A DNA stretch of 64,000 nucleotides from Cladorhizidae sp. MBARI D1340-BT2 (GCA_028752905.1 JAQNBH010000017.1:36044101-36108100), one strand, 5' to 3'; shown: positions 51,029 through 62,838, numbered from the stretch's first letter. Translations and numbers: made by a program. Notes: generated from the sequence alone by a model not told the origin.

Positions 51029-52858
51029 ATGGAAAATTGCATACACCACAGCCAGTGCTCGAAAAACATATTTTCCAGCAGAGTGGATGGAGACAAAATG
51101 CTAGAGTTAGCTGTAGGAGTTTCAGGACATATAACTACTGACCTTTTGTTGGGGCATGATGTTCCCCATTTCCATAAGTATATTAGGGAAGCGATGGAGA
51201 CAGAGTCCAAAAAAGAAGAAAACATTCCAACCACCGCCGCAACCACAGAGTCAACAATGGTGACAACAAGGGCTCAGCAACAGTTGCAAACCCAGATCGA
51301 CACTCAGTTGCAGCTTCAACAGCAGGAAGAGGAACCAGTCACGCACTCTCTTGACTCTGAGGGAAGTGGAAGTGAGATGGAAGAGGATGTAGCTGAAGAG
51401 TCTAATCCAGTGGCAGCTGTACCAGTGGAGTCCGAAGTTGAGGAGGATATAGGACCAGTAGGTGAGACTATTCCTCTGCAGGTCACAAGGGACGACTCAA
51501 GGAGCACAGAAGTAATGAGCATTGATGCAATCTCACCTGAACAACTGCAGCAGGAGCAGCTGAAGGACACAACTTTGATGAAAGTGAGAAAAAAAGCTGA
51601 TAGCAAGGGTAGTCCTTACTTTTGGGAGGGAAGATTACTAATGAGAGAACCCTATCATGTTGGTGGCCTAGTGATAGTGCCTAAGATGGCAAGAGTAAAG
51701 GTCTTAACATTAGCTCACAATTCAGTAGTGGCTGGGCATTTTGGACGTGAAAGAACCTTGGAAGCCATTAGACAACGATTGGATTGGCCAGGGATTGCTT
51801 TAGATGTAAAAGAACTTTGTCAGTCATGCCCCATTTGCCAGAAGGCTAGTGCCCCAGTAGTGACTAAGGCAACACTACATCCTTTACCTATTGTCAAGGA
51901 ACCCTTCTCCAGGATAGTTCTAGATATCTTTGGGCCCTTAAAAAGAACTAAGGCTGGGAATAAGTCTATTCTAGTGGCAATAGATTATACCACAAAGTGG
52001 CCGGAAGCATTTCCATTAAAAAACACCACAGCTGAGACAGTAGTAAATTGTTTAGTCGAGTTAACTGCCAGAGTGGGTGTACCACAAGAGTTACTATCAG
52101 ATAACAGGAGCAATTTCATGTCAAAAGTGATGAAGCAGTTCTGTAGCAGAACTGGAATAAAACAGATTCGAACCTCCCCATACAATCCCCAAACAGATGG
52201 TATGGTGGAACGGTTCAACAGTACTTTGAAGAGGTTGTTGAAGAAGTTAATGAACAACCCAAAGGTAGAATGGGATGATTGCCTACCTTTTGTTTTGTGG
52301 TCCTATAGGGGTAGTGTCCATGCGACCACAGGATTTTCACCTTTCAGGCTATTATTCGGAAGGGAGATGAGAACACCCCTTGAGAATTTAGCTAGATTCT
52401 GGAAAGGAAAAGAGGAAGAGTGTGAGGTTGATGTTATCGAGTTCATTCGAACCATGGAAGCTAACATTGAACTAGTGAGAGAATTGGCTCAGGAAAAAGA
52501 AAGGAAAGAGAAACAATCTCAAAAGAGATACCATGATAGGAAAGCTATTGAAAGACAATTTGAGGTTGGGGAATTTGTTTTAGTATTCCGACCGCGAAAA
52601 CAGAATAAACTGTTAAATGAGTGGCAAGGCCCATTTCCAATTGTGAGAAAGATCACTGAGGTAACTTATCAGGTGGACACGGGAAAAACAGGGAAACCAC
52701 TAAAAACTTTTCACGTGAATACCATGAAGTTATGGACTTCACCTGCCCCAGCAGTCTTTCTAGTGGAAGACCAAGAATTAGACGACCAGTTCAATTTGAA
52801 CCAGGTATCAAAGGCACGTTCTCTCTCTCGCATGCAACACACACAATTGAAACAATAA
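51029..52858 (+). pseudogene. Element B protease end and integrase
   Basis: GHITTDLLLGHDVP is the protease C-terminal motif. A Gln/Glu-rich linker follows, then the HHCC module (LAHNSVVAGHFGRERT ... CQSCPICQ), and the integrase core with VLDIFGPLKRT (Asp), LLSDNRSNFMS (Asp; usual DNG reads DNR) and DGMVERFNSTLKRLL (Glu). The C-terminal module is NEWQGPFPIVRKITEVTYQV. Integrase before RT marks this as Gmr1-type. This is the longest intact reading frame of B. Confidence 0.9.
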
Positions 52859-53407
52859 TTCAAGGATGTTATCAAGGAAACCCCAGGAAAGACTGACTTA
52901 ATAGAGCATGTGATAGCTACAGGGGATGTACTACCAATACGATTGCCTTCGTATAGGTTAGCACACACAGAGAAAGAATTTTTGCGCTCGGAGATCAAAA
53001 CTCTTTTAGATCAGGGTATCATTGAATTTTCTCACAGTCCTTGGGCAGTGCCCATAGTTTTAGTTCCTAAAAAGGATGGGGGGACAAGGATGTGTATCGA
53101 TTACCGCAAATTGAATTTAGTGACCAAAGCAGACCCATATCCACTACCAAATATCGAAGAGCTGATTGACAACATAGCTGGAGCCAAATTCATAACTACA
53201 TTAGTTAAGGGATACCACCAAGTGCCTGTGGAAAAGGGGAGTCGAGAAAAAACAGCTTTTTCAACACCTTATGGGAAATATCAATATCTCACAATGCCCT
53301 TTGGTTTGGTGTCAGCCCCTTCCACATTTCAAAGACTTATGAATTCTATTTTAGAAGGATTACATGATTTTCCTCCGTGTATTTGGATGATATACGTATT
53401 TGGATGA
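52859..53407 (+). pseudogene. Element B reverse transcriptase, N-terminal part
   Basis: Begins after a stop at 52856-52858. VPKKDGGTRMCIDYRKLNLV and MPFGLVSAPSTFQRLMNSIL are standard RT motifs. Motif A reads FITTLVKGYHQVPV, without the Asp-Leu expected after TTL, so a catalytic Asp is lost. At 53377-53410 a 17-bp tandem duplication in the YLDD region (GTATTTGGATGATATA) shifts the frame. Confidence 0.88.
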
Positions 53408-54225
53408 TATAGTCATCCATAGTACCTCATTGGAAGATCATTTGAAACATTTGAGGATAGTGATGGAAAGGTTGAGGGCAGCGGGGTTAACCATAAAAGA
53501 AAAGAAATGTAATTTTGGGGTTAGTCAATGTTGTTATTTGGGTCATCTGGTGGGTGATGGTCAAGTTCGCCTGATGTCGTGCAAGATCGAGGCCGTGCAG
53601 AACTACATGATCCCAAAGACGAAGAAGAATGTTCGAGCATTTCTAGGACTCTGCGGCTACTGTCGCAAATTTATTCCATCATTTGCTACGATAGCTTGCC
53701 CCCTCACGAACTTAACAAAAAAGATGAAAGAAAACAAAGTGATCTGGACAACGGAATGTGACACAGCATTCCAAGCATTAATGAAAGCTTTGACAGATCA
53801 ACCAATTCTATCAACTCCAGATTGGACGAAGCAGTTTATATTACAGACAGACGCCTCAGCAACGGGGTTGGGTTATGTATTGAGCCAAATAAATGACAAG
53901 GGAGAAGAGCATCCAATTGCGTACGGCTCGCGGAAATTATTGCCCAGGGAGCAGAATTATTCAACCATCGAGAGGGAGGCACTTGCGATCGTTGCTGGTG
54001 TAAAGCATTACCGAGTATACCTAGAAGGTACCAAGTTCAAGATCGAGACTGACCACAACCCTCTTTTGCATTTAGCAAACTTAAAGGACAGCCATGGTCG
54101 ATTGGCTAGATGGGCTTTATCATTACAAGCCTATGACTTTCTGATCTCTCATAGATCTGGTTCAGCAAATGCAAATGCCGACTGCCTTAGTCGAGACCAA
54201 GGGTCTCGATCTAATGGGGGAGGAA
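53400..54225 (+). pseudogene. Element B reverse transcriptase end and RNase H
   Basis: LDDIVIHS, CYLGHLVGDGQV and ALMKALTDQPILSTPDWTKQ give the RT end and connection. RNase H follows: FILQTDASATG (Asp), TIEREALAIV (Glu), IETDHNPLLH (Asp), NADCLSRDQ (Asp). The frame stays open into the LTR. A purine tract ATGGGGGAGGAA immediately precedes the 3' LTR, so RNase H is the last domain. Confidence 0.88.
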
Positions 54226-54916
54226 TGTCAGGGAAACCTTCCCTGAGGTCACCTGGTCTGTGCAGGAACATTCATGTGGTCACTTGGTCTGTGCAGGAAT
54301 AATCATCTGAAGATGTGAGAACATTTATGGAGACTATCCAAGCTTGGTGGATTGCTGCAGCCAAGGGAGCTGTCAAACGATGTTGACAAAGGAACCACCA
54401 TGAACAAAGGAACCACCATGAACAAAGGAACCACCATGGACAAAGAAACCACCATGGACAAAGAAACCACCATTGACAAAGAAACCACCATGGACAAAGA
54501 AACCACCATGGACAAAGAAACCACCATGGACAAAGAAACCACCAGAGACTGGTGACCTCAAACTGAGTGCTATAAAAGAACATTGTAATTGAAATAAAGG
54601 GAGAGAAAAACACTAAGAGAAGAACTGGAACTGAACTTGTGTAAGGAGGGATAGACTGTAAGGCTAGGCTTGTATGGTTATCTCTGTGTAATCTCTGTGT
54701 ATGATTGCTGATTGAGTATATCACTTATCTTATTAATATATATACCATTCTATTAATAAGAGGGATACACCGACTACTGGAGTTGTCTGATTTCGGGTTG
54801 GATCGAGGATCACTGGTGAGGAGAGACTGGTGACCAAGGATCTAGCCATCATATAAAATAGTGTCTCATGCCAATTAGTAAAAGGTTCTAATTGGATGAG
54901 AACTGATTTTATCACA
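54226..54916 (+). repeat. Element B 3' LTR
   Basis: 691 bp from TGTCAGGGAAACC to TTATCACA, followed by AACAG. It holds about 137 bp absent from the 5' LTR, and an 18-bp minisatellite at 54388-54547 with a different unit order. A TATTCTATTAA insertion near 54744 also differs. Confidence 0.93.
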
Positions 54917-54921
54917 AACAG

Positions 54922-55097
54922 CTTACTCTCTAACAGCTGTCAGGGCTTTCTCTGACAGGCAGCTAGTTGGTAGGTTGGGAAAGACTGTCAGGCCTCTTTC
55001 ACATCCACTGACAATGCTACCCCCATTCATCTACCCCCCTACCGGCTCCCTCACACCTCCCATGAGAGCTTACACAAGGAGATTCAAGAGTAGGCAT
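54922..55097. other. Continuation of the element B target sequence
   Basis: CTTACTCTCTAACAGCTGTC continues the tandem unit interrupted at 43421. No gene seen. Confidence 0.5.
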
Positions 55098-56258
55098 CAT
55101 CACTGCTTCCAGAAGTCCATGGTCGGCTCCGGTCGTCTTAGTACCTAAGAAAGATGGAGGGATATTACTTTGCGTAGACTACAGGAAACTTAACCTGGTC
55201 ACCAAGGCCAACCCGTACCCCATACCCCGAATTGATTACATGATCGACAGCATTGGTCGGGCAAAGTACATCGCCGCATTGGGACCTTACAAAAGGGTAG
55301 TGGCAGGTGCCTGTCTCGAAGGCCAGCCAGGAGAAAACTGCATTTGTAACACCCTGGGGCAAATATCAATTCGTGACCATCCCTTTGGTCTAGTGAACGC
55401 CCCATCGACGTTTCAGCGTCTGATGAACACAGTGCTCGAGGGAACCCAGTCATTCGCAGCAGCATACCTCGACGATGTAATCATTCACAGCGAGACTTGG
55501 CAGAAGCACCTTGAACACCTAGCAGACATATTAATTAAGAAGATCAGGGCTCATGATCAAAGAAGCCAAATGCAAGTTTGCGGTCAATCAGTGTGAATAT
55601 TTGAGTCATACGATGGGAAATGGGCAGGTACACCCCCTACAGGCAAAGATAACAGCCGTCCAAGGATTCACACACAAAGAAAGACGTTCGCGCTTTCTTG
55701 GGTCTGTGTGGATATTACCAAAGGCTCATACCTGACTTCTCCACGATGGCCACACCTATGACAGAATTAACCAAGAAGGACCAACTGAACAAAATAATTT
55801 GGAATGCGGAAACGCAAGAGTCCTTCCAGCGGTTGAAAGACGCCCTGACCAACTACCGGGTACTGACCCCACCTATGTGGGAGAAACCCTTCCTACTCCA
55901 AACAAATGCATCCGACATGGGGATAGCGTATGTACTCGCACAATGGAACGAGATAGGAGAGGAACACCCCATTGTCGAGAAAACTGTTGCCCCGAGAAAG
56001 AAAGTATTCAACCATTGAAAAAAAGGCACTGGCTATCGTGGAAGGAACTAAGCACTTTCGTGTTTATCTGGAAGGAACTGAATTCACGATCGAGACAGAT
56101 TACGACCCGTTAACACACCTTGCCAAGCTGAAAGACAGCCATGGAAGAATAGGATAGTTGGCACTTAACATGCAACCCTATCAATACACAATTATCCACA
56201 AACCTGGAAGGTTGAACACTAACGCAGATGGACTGTCCCGAGAACATTGTTCTCACCT
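55098..56258 (+). pseudogene. Element E: decayed gypsy RT and RNase H
   Basis: RT motifs: VPKKDGGILLCVDYRKLNLV, then a damaged motif A (AALGPYKRVV), HPFGLVNAPSTFQRLMNTVL and AAAYLDDVIIHS (about 55456-55491). RNase H: LLQTNASDMG (catalytic Asp changed to Asn), STIEKKALAIVEG, IETDYDPLTH and NADGLSRE. At least four frameshifts and one stop separate these. RNase H is followed by a purine tract and an LTR start at 56273, so integrase is not downstream: Gmr1-type order again. It may be the RT half of element H, separated by element B. Confidence 0.8.
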
Positions 56259-56272
56259 GAACGGGAAGGGAG

Positions 56273-56662
56273 TGTTAGAAAGATAAGAGCTAGTCGAGGG
56301 AAAAGTACACAACAACAACATGACCATTAATGAAAGTATACAATACCACAAAGTGTGCAAGATCACAACCTTGTGCAAATCCTTGTGAAAGACCACAACC
56401 ATGTTTGTGTGTGCAAAACCACAACCGTGTGCAGTGCAAATCCATGTGAAAACATGAACCAGTATTTAAGAGACTGTTTAATTAAGAGTAGAGAGCTAAG
56501 CCAGGTTAGATCAGAGCCAGTGCAGAACAAGCTGGACTGACTAATAGCTTGCTCTAATTAATGTTATTGTATGATACAATGATCTGATGATTTACCACTA
56601 TACTTGAGAGTTAAGTATGAAGACTCATATGAAAGCCTAGAGGTGGTAGTGTTGAGCTAACA
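56273..56662 (+). repeat. Possible 3' LTR of element E
   Basis: Begins TGTTAGAAAGATAAG after GGGAAGGGAG and ends GAGCTAACA, giving TGTTAG...CTAACA termini over 390 bp. It contains short repeats of CCACAACCNTGT. No partner LTR is visible. Confidence 0.5.
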
Positions 56663-56774
56663 AGGTTGCTTGCCAGACTCTAAAAGGTGACAGACAAGGG
56701 CAAGTTAGTCGGTGCAGCAAGTGCTCGGTGACCTTTAGTGAGAAAAGGTTCAACCAGATAGAGGAGCATTGCTG

Positions 56775-57730
56775 ACAGTATAGCATCATTGCAGACGAAG
56801 TGTCAGATATAACAAACACCAAGCAGTTCAACATATCAATAAGGTATGTTAATACCAATTATGAAGTCTTCGTGAAGAGCCTCTTTGATTTGTTGAAGTC
56901 CCTTCAACAGCAAGTGATACCCTTTGTCAAGTATTGAAGTATGTTCAGATGTTCACTGTCTATCAACAATTGTCATGGTCAAACATATGTGATGCTAGTA
57001 ACATGCAAGGGCACAGAACAGGTCTAGCTACGAAAATTCTAGAGGAAGAAAAGGCAGCCAACAAGGTCCACTGTCTTGTACATTGCATCAATTTGTGCTT
57101 GCAAGACACATCACGAACGTGCAAATCTGTGCGTGATGCTCTTGATTTGGTGGCAGAGATTACAAAACTCATCAAGTTTTCTCCAAAGTGTGCACATCTA
57201 TTCAAAGATGTGCAAATGGGCATGCCTAATGCCATCCCTCAAACCTCTGTGCTGAACTAGATGGACTGTAAGGATTGCTGCTATGGACTCGGTACTGAAG
57301 AACTACTCTACTCTTGTTGGCACACTTGAAGCAGTCAGCACAGGATATGATGAGTATGCAAAGCGAGGTGGTGGGTTATTGGCATTGATGGAAAAGTTCA
57401 TTACATTCTTTGGACTAAAACTGTCACACATAGTATTTGATGCAGCTGAACAACTCTCCAAGACTGTTCAAGCAAAGAATACATCAATGCAAGATGCTGT
57501 AAAGGCAGCCAGTCTAACCAAGGACTTCTAAGCTCAACTCACAGATGCTGCCTTTAATAGGTTATATGATGCTGCTGTCACTGAGGCTACAGGGAAAACT
57601 GAAGAACCAGCAATGACCAGATCTAAAAGAGCACCACAGAGACTTGATAGTGGGTCAGAACCAACATGCTTTGATTCTATTAAGCAGTACTGCAAAGTTC
57701 AGTACTTTGAAATTTGGACTCAAGGTGTTG
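56775..57730 (+). pseudogene. Second hAT transposase remnant (ZMYM1/DUF4371-like)
   Basis: IIADEVSDITNTKQFNISIR carries the first Asp motif. After breaks come NMQGHRTGLATKILEEEKAA, KVHCLVHCINLCLQD and RDALDLVAEITKLIKFSPKC. 57283-57531 gives DSVLKNYSTLVGTLEAVSTG and ALMEKFITFFGLKLSHIVFD. The dimerisation domain is missing. It is a different hAT lineage member from the copy at 33.3-37.4 kb. Confidence 0.8.
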
Positions 57731-57732
57731 GA

Positions 57733-58962
57733 GGTGATTGCAAAACACTGGGAAGAGCTGGGAAGGAAAAAAGAGGATGCCACAGTATAAGAATTAGAGA
57801 TAGGAGAAGTGGATGGGCATGAGATGGGTATGTGTGAAGAAGTAAGCTGGGAAGAAGTAGTAGAGGTAATGTAGTGTTTGAAGAGAGGAAAGGCTCCAGA
57901 CCCTGATGGAATGTTGAATAAGATGCTAATGTATGGAGGTAGAATGTTGGTGGAGGTTATGGTGCAGGTGATGAATGTGGTGATGAGGATTGAGTGCTGC
58001 CCAGTGGACTGGAAGAGGAGTTTACTAGTACCTCTCCACGAGGAAGGTGACGAGGACGAAGTAGGTAATTATAGGGGAATTTCATTGCGTTGTAGTGTGG
58101 TGAAGGTGTTTGTGAAAGTGTTGGCAAGGAGGTTGGGAGTGTTCGCTGAGGATAGGATTTTTACGGAAGCACAAGGAGGATTTAGGAGCCGGAGGAGATG
58201 TTCAGACCAGTGGTTGGTGTTAAGAGGAGTTTGTGAAGTGAGGAAGAGCCAGAAGAAAGCTTCATATCTGGCTTTCCTGGACATAAGTAAGGCATATGAC
58301 AGTGTGTGGAGGGAGGAACTGTAGAAGTTGAGGTAGTATGGAGTAGAGGAGAAACTTGTGAGTACCTTTGTAGGATTGTATAGTGAGGCGGAGATGATGG
58401 TGATATTGAACGTAAGGAGGTCAAGGTGGTTCGCTGTGGAGAATGGACTTAGGCAGGGATGTCCTTTGTCTCCACTTCTTTTCAATATTTATTTGATGGG
58501 AATGGCAGAGGAGTTGGAGAGATTTGAGCTAGGAGTGAAAGTGTAATGCTGCTGGTGTGGGGCACTTATGTATGCAGATGATGTTGTTCTTCTGGCTGAC
58601 TCAGGGGTGGAACTGCAAGCTATGTTGGATTGTGGTACAGGCGTATGTGTTAAGGTAGAAGATGAAATTTAATAGCAAGAAGAGCAAGGTCATGGTAGTA
58701 GGGAAGAAGGAAGCAGAAGTGAATCGGAGGATTGGTGAGGAGATATAGGAAGAGGTCAAAGAATTCAAGTACTTAGGAATATGGTTTGATAGGAAGCTAA
58801 TGGGTAATGTTCAGTTAGAGAAGATGGCAAAGAAGGCAGAAGAGTGGGTTGGAAAGGTAATATGGATGAGTAGAGTGAATGGGCAGGTGGAAGTAGACAG
58901 TGGAAGAATGGTGTGGGAGCTTCTACCGAGACCCAGTATGGAGCATGCAGCCGAAGTGTGGT
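57733..58962 (+). pseudogene. LINE-type reverse transcriptase, 5' part
   Basis: KRGKAPDPDGMLNKML, VGNYRGISLRCSVVKVFVKV, AQGGFRSRRRCSDQWLVLRG and AFLDISKAYDSVW (catalytic Asp) are followed by GLRQGCPLSPLLFNIYLMGM and YADDVVLLADSG (F/YADD box at about 58570). KEFKYLGIWFDRKL and MEHAAEVWLLG follow. Several in-frame stops and shifts are present. The frame is cut at 58962 by element D and resumes at 63479. Confidence 0.88.
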
Positions 58963-59325
58963 TGTTAGGGTATGCACCACCCTAGCTAAGGCTTTACACA
59001 CTTTAGTGTTTTAGGCAACTAGTTATAACAACTTTATTCACTTCGACAAGACACAACTCAAGACCGAATAATCTGTCCAGAGGGAGGCTGCCCTTAACGA
59101 GGCCAGGGACATGACCATATAAGGTAAAATACATGCATGTGGTTGATTAAGACTATCCAATGGAATACAAGTAGCAGCTGTGTGTTTGTTTATGCATGCG
59201 GCTATTAACATAAGTGCGGTCAACCTTGAGGTCAACAGTTTGTTGTGAGCATTCTGCAGGTTAACACCTGCAGGTTGCTCCTGTGTTGTTAGCTGTTAGG
59301 GTGGTACCTAACAAGGTCCCTAACA
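58963..59325 (-). repeat. Element D 3' LTR
   Basis: 363 bp, TGTTAGGG...CCCTAACA on the plus strand, preceded on the minus strand by the purine tract GGAAGGGGAGGGAAG. About 24 bp shorter than the 5' LTR. Confidence 0.93.
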
Positions 59326-60060
59326 CTTCCCTCCCCTTCCGGAGGTCGGGCGTCATCATCTGTCCATGCATTGGCATTTTGTGCACCAGGCCGATAGGTT
59401 ACTGCGTAATTGTAGGGTTGCAAGGCTAGTGCCCAGCGCACAAGTCGACCATTAGTGTTCCTCATCTTCTCTATGTATGCTAGAGCACGGTGGTCGGTCT
59501 GGACGTTGAAGGGTCGTCCCAGCAGGTAGGCTCGAAAATGCTGTAGTGCCGCTACAATTGCCAAGCATTCTTTTTCAATTGAGGAATAGCGGGTCTCTCT
59601 AGGCAAAAGTTTTCGGGAGAAGTATGCGACTGGCTTCTCCACATCGCCTTCTATTTGTTGACTCAACACAGCCCCTATTCCTCTGTCTGATGCATCAGTT
59701 TGGACTACAAATATCCTGTCATAGTCAGGACTCGTGAGGACTGGCTGGCTAGACAGGGCGGCCTTGAGTTGTTTGAAGGCCTGGTCATACTCTGGGGACC
59801 ACTCGACAGTAGTTGGTGCTGCTGACCTGGTCAGATCAGACAGACATGCGGCAACAGAGCTGAAGCCGAAATCGACGGTAGTAGCCAGCAAGCCCAAGAA
59901 AGGCTCGGATGTCTTTCTTGGTGCGGGGTTGTCTGAATTCCTGAACAGCCTTAATTTTTGCTTGGTCGGGTCGCACACATCCGTGGCCCACAACATGCCC
60001 CAAAAACTGACATGACTCCATCCCGATCTGGCACTTGCGTGCCTTCACCGTGAGTCCTTC
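59326..60060 (-). pseudogene. Element D RT end and RNase H
   Basis: CQFLGHVVGHGCVRPDQAKI and FLGLAGYYRRF (about 59860-60048) end the RT in one frame. Another frame carries RNase H: FVVQTDASDRG (Asp), SIEKECLAIV (Glu), VQTDHRALAY (Asp). The NANA.LSR end is altered: after NANA the frame reads WTDDDARPPEGEG, so the last Asp motif is deleted. Frameshifts lie near 59870 and 60050. Confidence 0.85.
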
Positions 60061-61028
60061 TTTCTTGAGCCGATACAGTACCTTGCTGAGGTGGACAAGT
60101 GGTCACTCCACCCTTTGCTGAAGATGATGAGGTCATCCAAGTATGCCGCCGCAAACTGCTCCATGCCATCCAGCACCTGGTCCATCAGTCGCTGGAAGGT
60201 GGTGGGTGCACCCTTCAAGCCGAATGGCATGGTCTTGAAACGATACTTCCCATGAGGAGAGATGAACGCCGTCTTGTCACGATCAGCCTCTCGTACGGGC
60301 ACCTGATAATATCCCTTGGCCAAGTTGAGGGTTGACAGGTACCGGGCATTTCCAAGTTTGTCGATTAGATCATCGACCCTGGGCATTGGGTAGGGGTCAT
60401 TCTTGGTTACCGAATTTAGTCGGCGGTAATCCACGCACATACGGAGTGAGCCATCCTTCGTCCCAACTGTCACTATTGGTGATGCCCACGGGCTTTTGCA
60501 TGGCTCAATGATCCCTGTCTCTAGCACAGTGCCGATCTCTTGCTTTACTTGATCCTGCCATGCCTTAGGGATCTGGTACGGGGGGATGCGTATCGGCTGG
60601 GCGTCTCCAGTCTCGATGCAATGTTCGGCTGCCTCCGTTCTTCCAGGCTCATTAGTGAAGAGTTCTGGAAGCCCAGCTATCAGCTCTAGCAGCTGCGATT
60701 TTGAGACTGGCTGAGCTGCGGGCCACAGCATTGGACTCCCATCACAGTCACCCCCCATCATAATGATGGTGCTGTCATTGCTGTCATCCTCCTGATCTAT
60801 ACTTACGGCCAGAACTGCGGCTACCGAGGAGTTCCATTGTTTCAGCATATTGATATGGAACGTCCTGGTCCTTTTCCGTTTGTCTGGCATGTCCACCCGG
60901 TACGTCACTGGTGATACCTGCTCTATGACCACATATGGCCCGTGCCATTGGGAAGTTAATTTTCCCGATCCGGCTGGCAGCAAGGCCAGCACTTGCTCTC
61001 CCACCTCCAATGTTCTGGGGCTTGTACT
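60045..61028 (-). pseudogene. Element D integrase tail and reverse transcriptase
   Basis: The integrase C-terminal module (LTSQWHGPYVVIEQVSPVTY) is followed in the same frame by RT: GTKDGSLRMCVDYRRLNSVT, LNLAKGYYQVPV (motif A reads TLNLAKG, Asn where Asp is expected), MPFGLKGAPTTFQRLM and AAAYLDDLIIFS (YLDD). The frame breaks soon after. Integrase tail directly before RT is the Gmr1 order. Confidence 0.9.
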
Positions 61029-61415
61029 TCAGTCATACCTCTGATGCATGTCATTCTGTTTATCAGTTTCAGTGTCCCAAGCCAAGCTCTGCATTTCATC
61101 CAGGTATTCACGCATCTTTTGTACCCACTCCGCTGCTGTGGTGAGATGGACTTGGTCCGTCGACCATGCTGCCTGAAGTATGTCCAATGGGCCTCGGACG
61201 TGGCGCCCAAACATCAGGTCAAATGGGGAAAATCCGGTGCTTGCACAGGGCACCTCCCGGAATGCAAAGAGCATGTATGGCAACATGATGTTCCAATCAC
61301 GCTTGTTCTTTGTTGTCTTCAGAAGCATCTGTTTCAAGGTGCTGTGGAACCTCTCCACTGCCCCATTAGTCTGGGGGTGGTAGGGCGAGGTCTTTAGGTG
61401 ATGTGTTCCTAGCAT
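61029..61415 (-). pseudogene. Element D integrase, C-terminal core
   Basis: TSPYHPQTNGAVERFHSTLK holds the catalytic Glu; STGFSPFDLMFGRHVRGPLD follows. TGA 61029-61031 separates it from the next part in the same frame. The zinc module and the two Asp motifs are absent, having been removed with the protease. Confidence 0.85.
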
Positions 61416-62838
61416 AGTTTGTCACATGTGATGTTGTTAAGCTTGCCTGAAACATGCATACTCCCCTGTTGTTCTTCCATGGTGGTCCCGTCATCCATTG
61501 CCGAATCACTGAAAATCTCAGTGGGACAGGCATCATCCTGTCCTCCCATATAACCATTTGCACAGAGTGGTGCATGCTCTGGAATAAGGTCAGCTGTTGA
61601 AGCTGTGAAGACCTTCTTGGGGCATGTAGCTCCAATATGCCCCCACTCGTGGCAGTTGAAGCACATGGGGCCCTTTTGATCATCAAAGTATTTGGCTAAA
61701 TCTCGTTTGCCTTCCTTTCTGAGCTGTCTAAATGGCCCTGGTGTTGATGCCATGGTAGTGGTCTGTGCAGGACTGTTCCCGTCGTGGGAGGGATCCTCCC
61801 TGGTGTAAGTGGTCTTGTCCCAGACTCGTTTGTCTGGTTTGCCAGTCTTTGCTTTCATTAGTACCGAGTAGTCTAGGTTTCTGTCCCGCAAGTATTCATC
61901 GCCCAAGGTACCTGCCTCCCTCAACGTGGTGGGTTTCTGTGCCCGAATCCAACATGCTATGTGGTTGGGGAGGGTCCGTAAAAAGTTTTCCTTGGCAAAT
62001 GCGCCTACTATATCCTTCTTGAAGGTGTAGTCGGCTACCGCTTTCTCTCCAAGATCTTGCATCCGGCAGGCCAACTGAGTGAGGGACTCACCTGACTTCA
62101 CCGTGGATTCCCAGAATTATTTCATGTGAGCAGACTGGGTGATACCCATCCTGTCCAGAATGGCTTTCTTTGCCTTCTCATAGGTGAGCTCGTCTGGGGG
62201 CAGTGTCAGGAATGCTGTCAGGGCATCTTCCTTAAGGAGAGGTCTCAGGTGGAGCAACCAGTCCTCGGCCCGGATGTCAAAGGTGGCCATGTGGCTCTCG
62301 AATCGGGCGAACTCATCATCCAGTGCATCTCCATTGCTCATGGGCTGTAGCTTGGGTGGTTGTAGTCGAGGTCTCGCCTGGGCGACGGTCAGTGCCACTA
62401 CCGTGTCTGTCAACTGTTGAAATTCTCTCAGTCGCTGTAGCTCTTGACGGGCCTTCTCTTCATTCTCAAGTTCCCACTTCTTGAGGTCCGCTGCCCTCTC
62501 CACCTCTCTCTGATGGTCTTCCCTTTCTTCTTTCCGCTGCTGTTGCTGTCGTGCTGCCTCTGCATCTCGTTGATGCTGTATTCTTTCTCCTCCCGATGTT
62601 GGCGATCAAGCTCAGCCTGAGCTAACCTAACCTGTCTGTCTTCCTCCCTCCTGGCTGACTCGATATGTTGTTGCTGCACCAATATGCGCAGCAGCTCGGC
62701 AGTTGTGTTCATCTCTGCTGTTGCAGTTTGCTTAGTTTCACTCTCCCTCTGGGGATTGTAGTCCGCAGTCCCACTGTTGGCAGAGGTGATTTCTACTTCA
62801 TTTTCCTGCCCACTTCTGCTTCGTGTCGACATAGACAT
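61409..62838 (-). pseudogene. Element D gag
   Basis: ATG 62836-62838 opens MSMSTRSRSGQENEVEITSA and a Gln/Glu/Arg-rich coiled-coil. A frameshift near 62500 leads to LKKWELENEEKARQELQRLR, then TAA 62117-62119, then continuation in frame with a SCAN-like region (ENFLRTLPNHIACWIRAQKP, then LREAGTLGDEYL). The knuckle is CFNCHEWGHIGATC. The frame ends at 61409, exactly where the protease/integrase deletion joins integrase. Confidence 0.85.
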
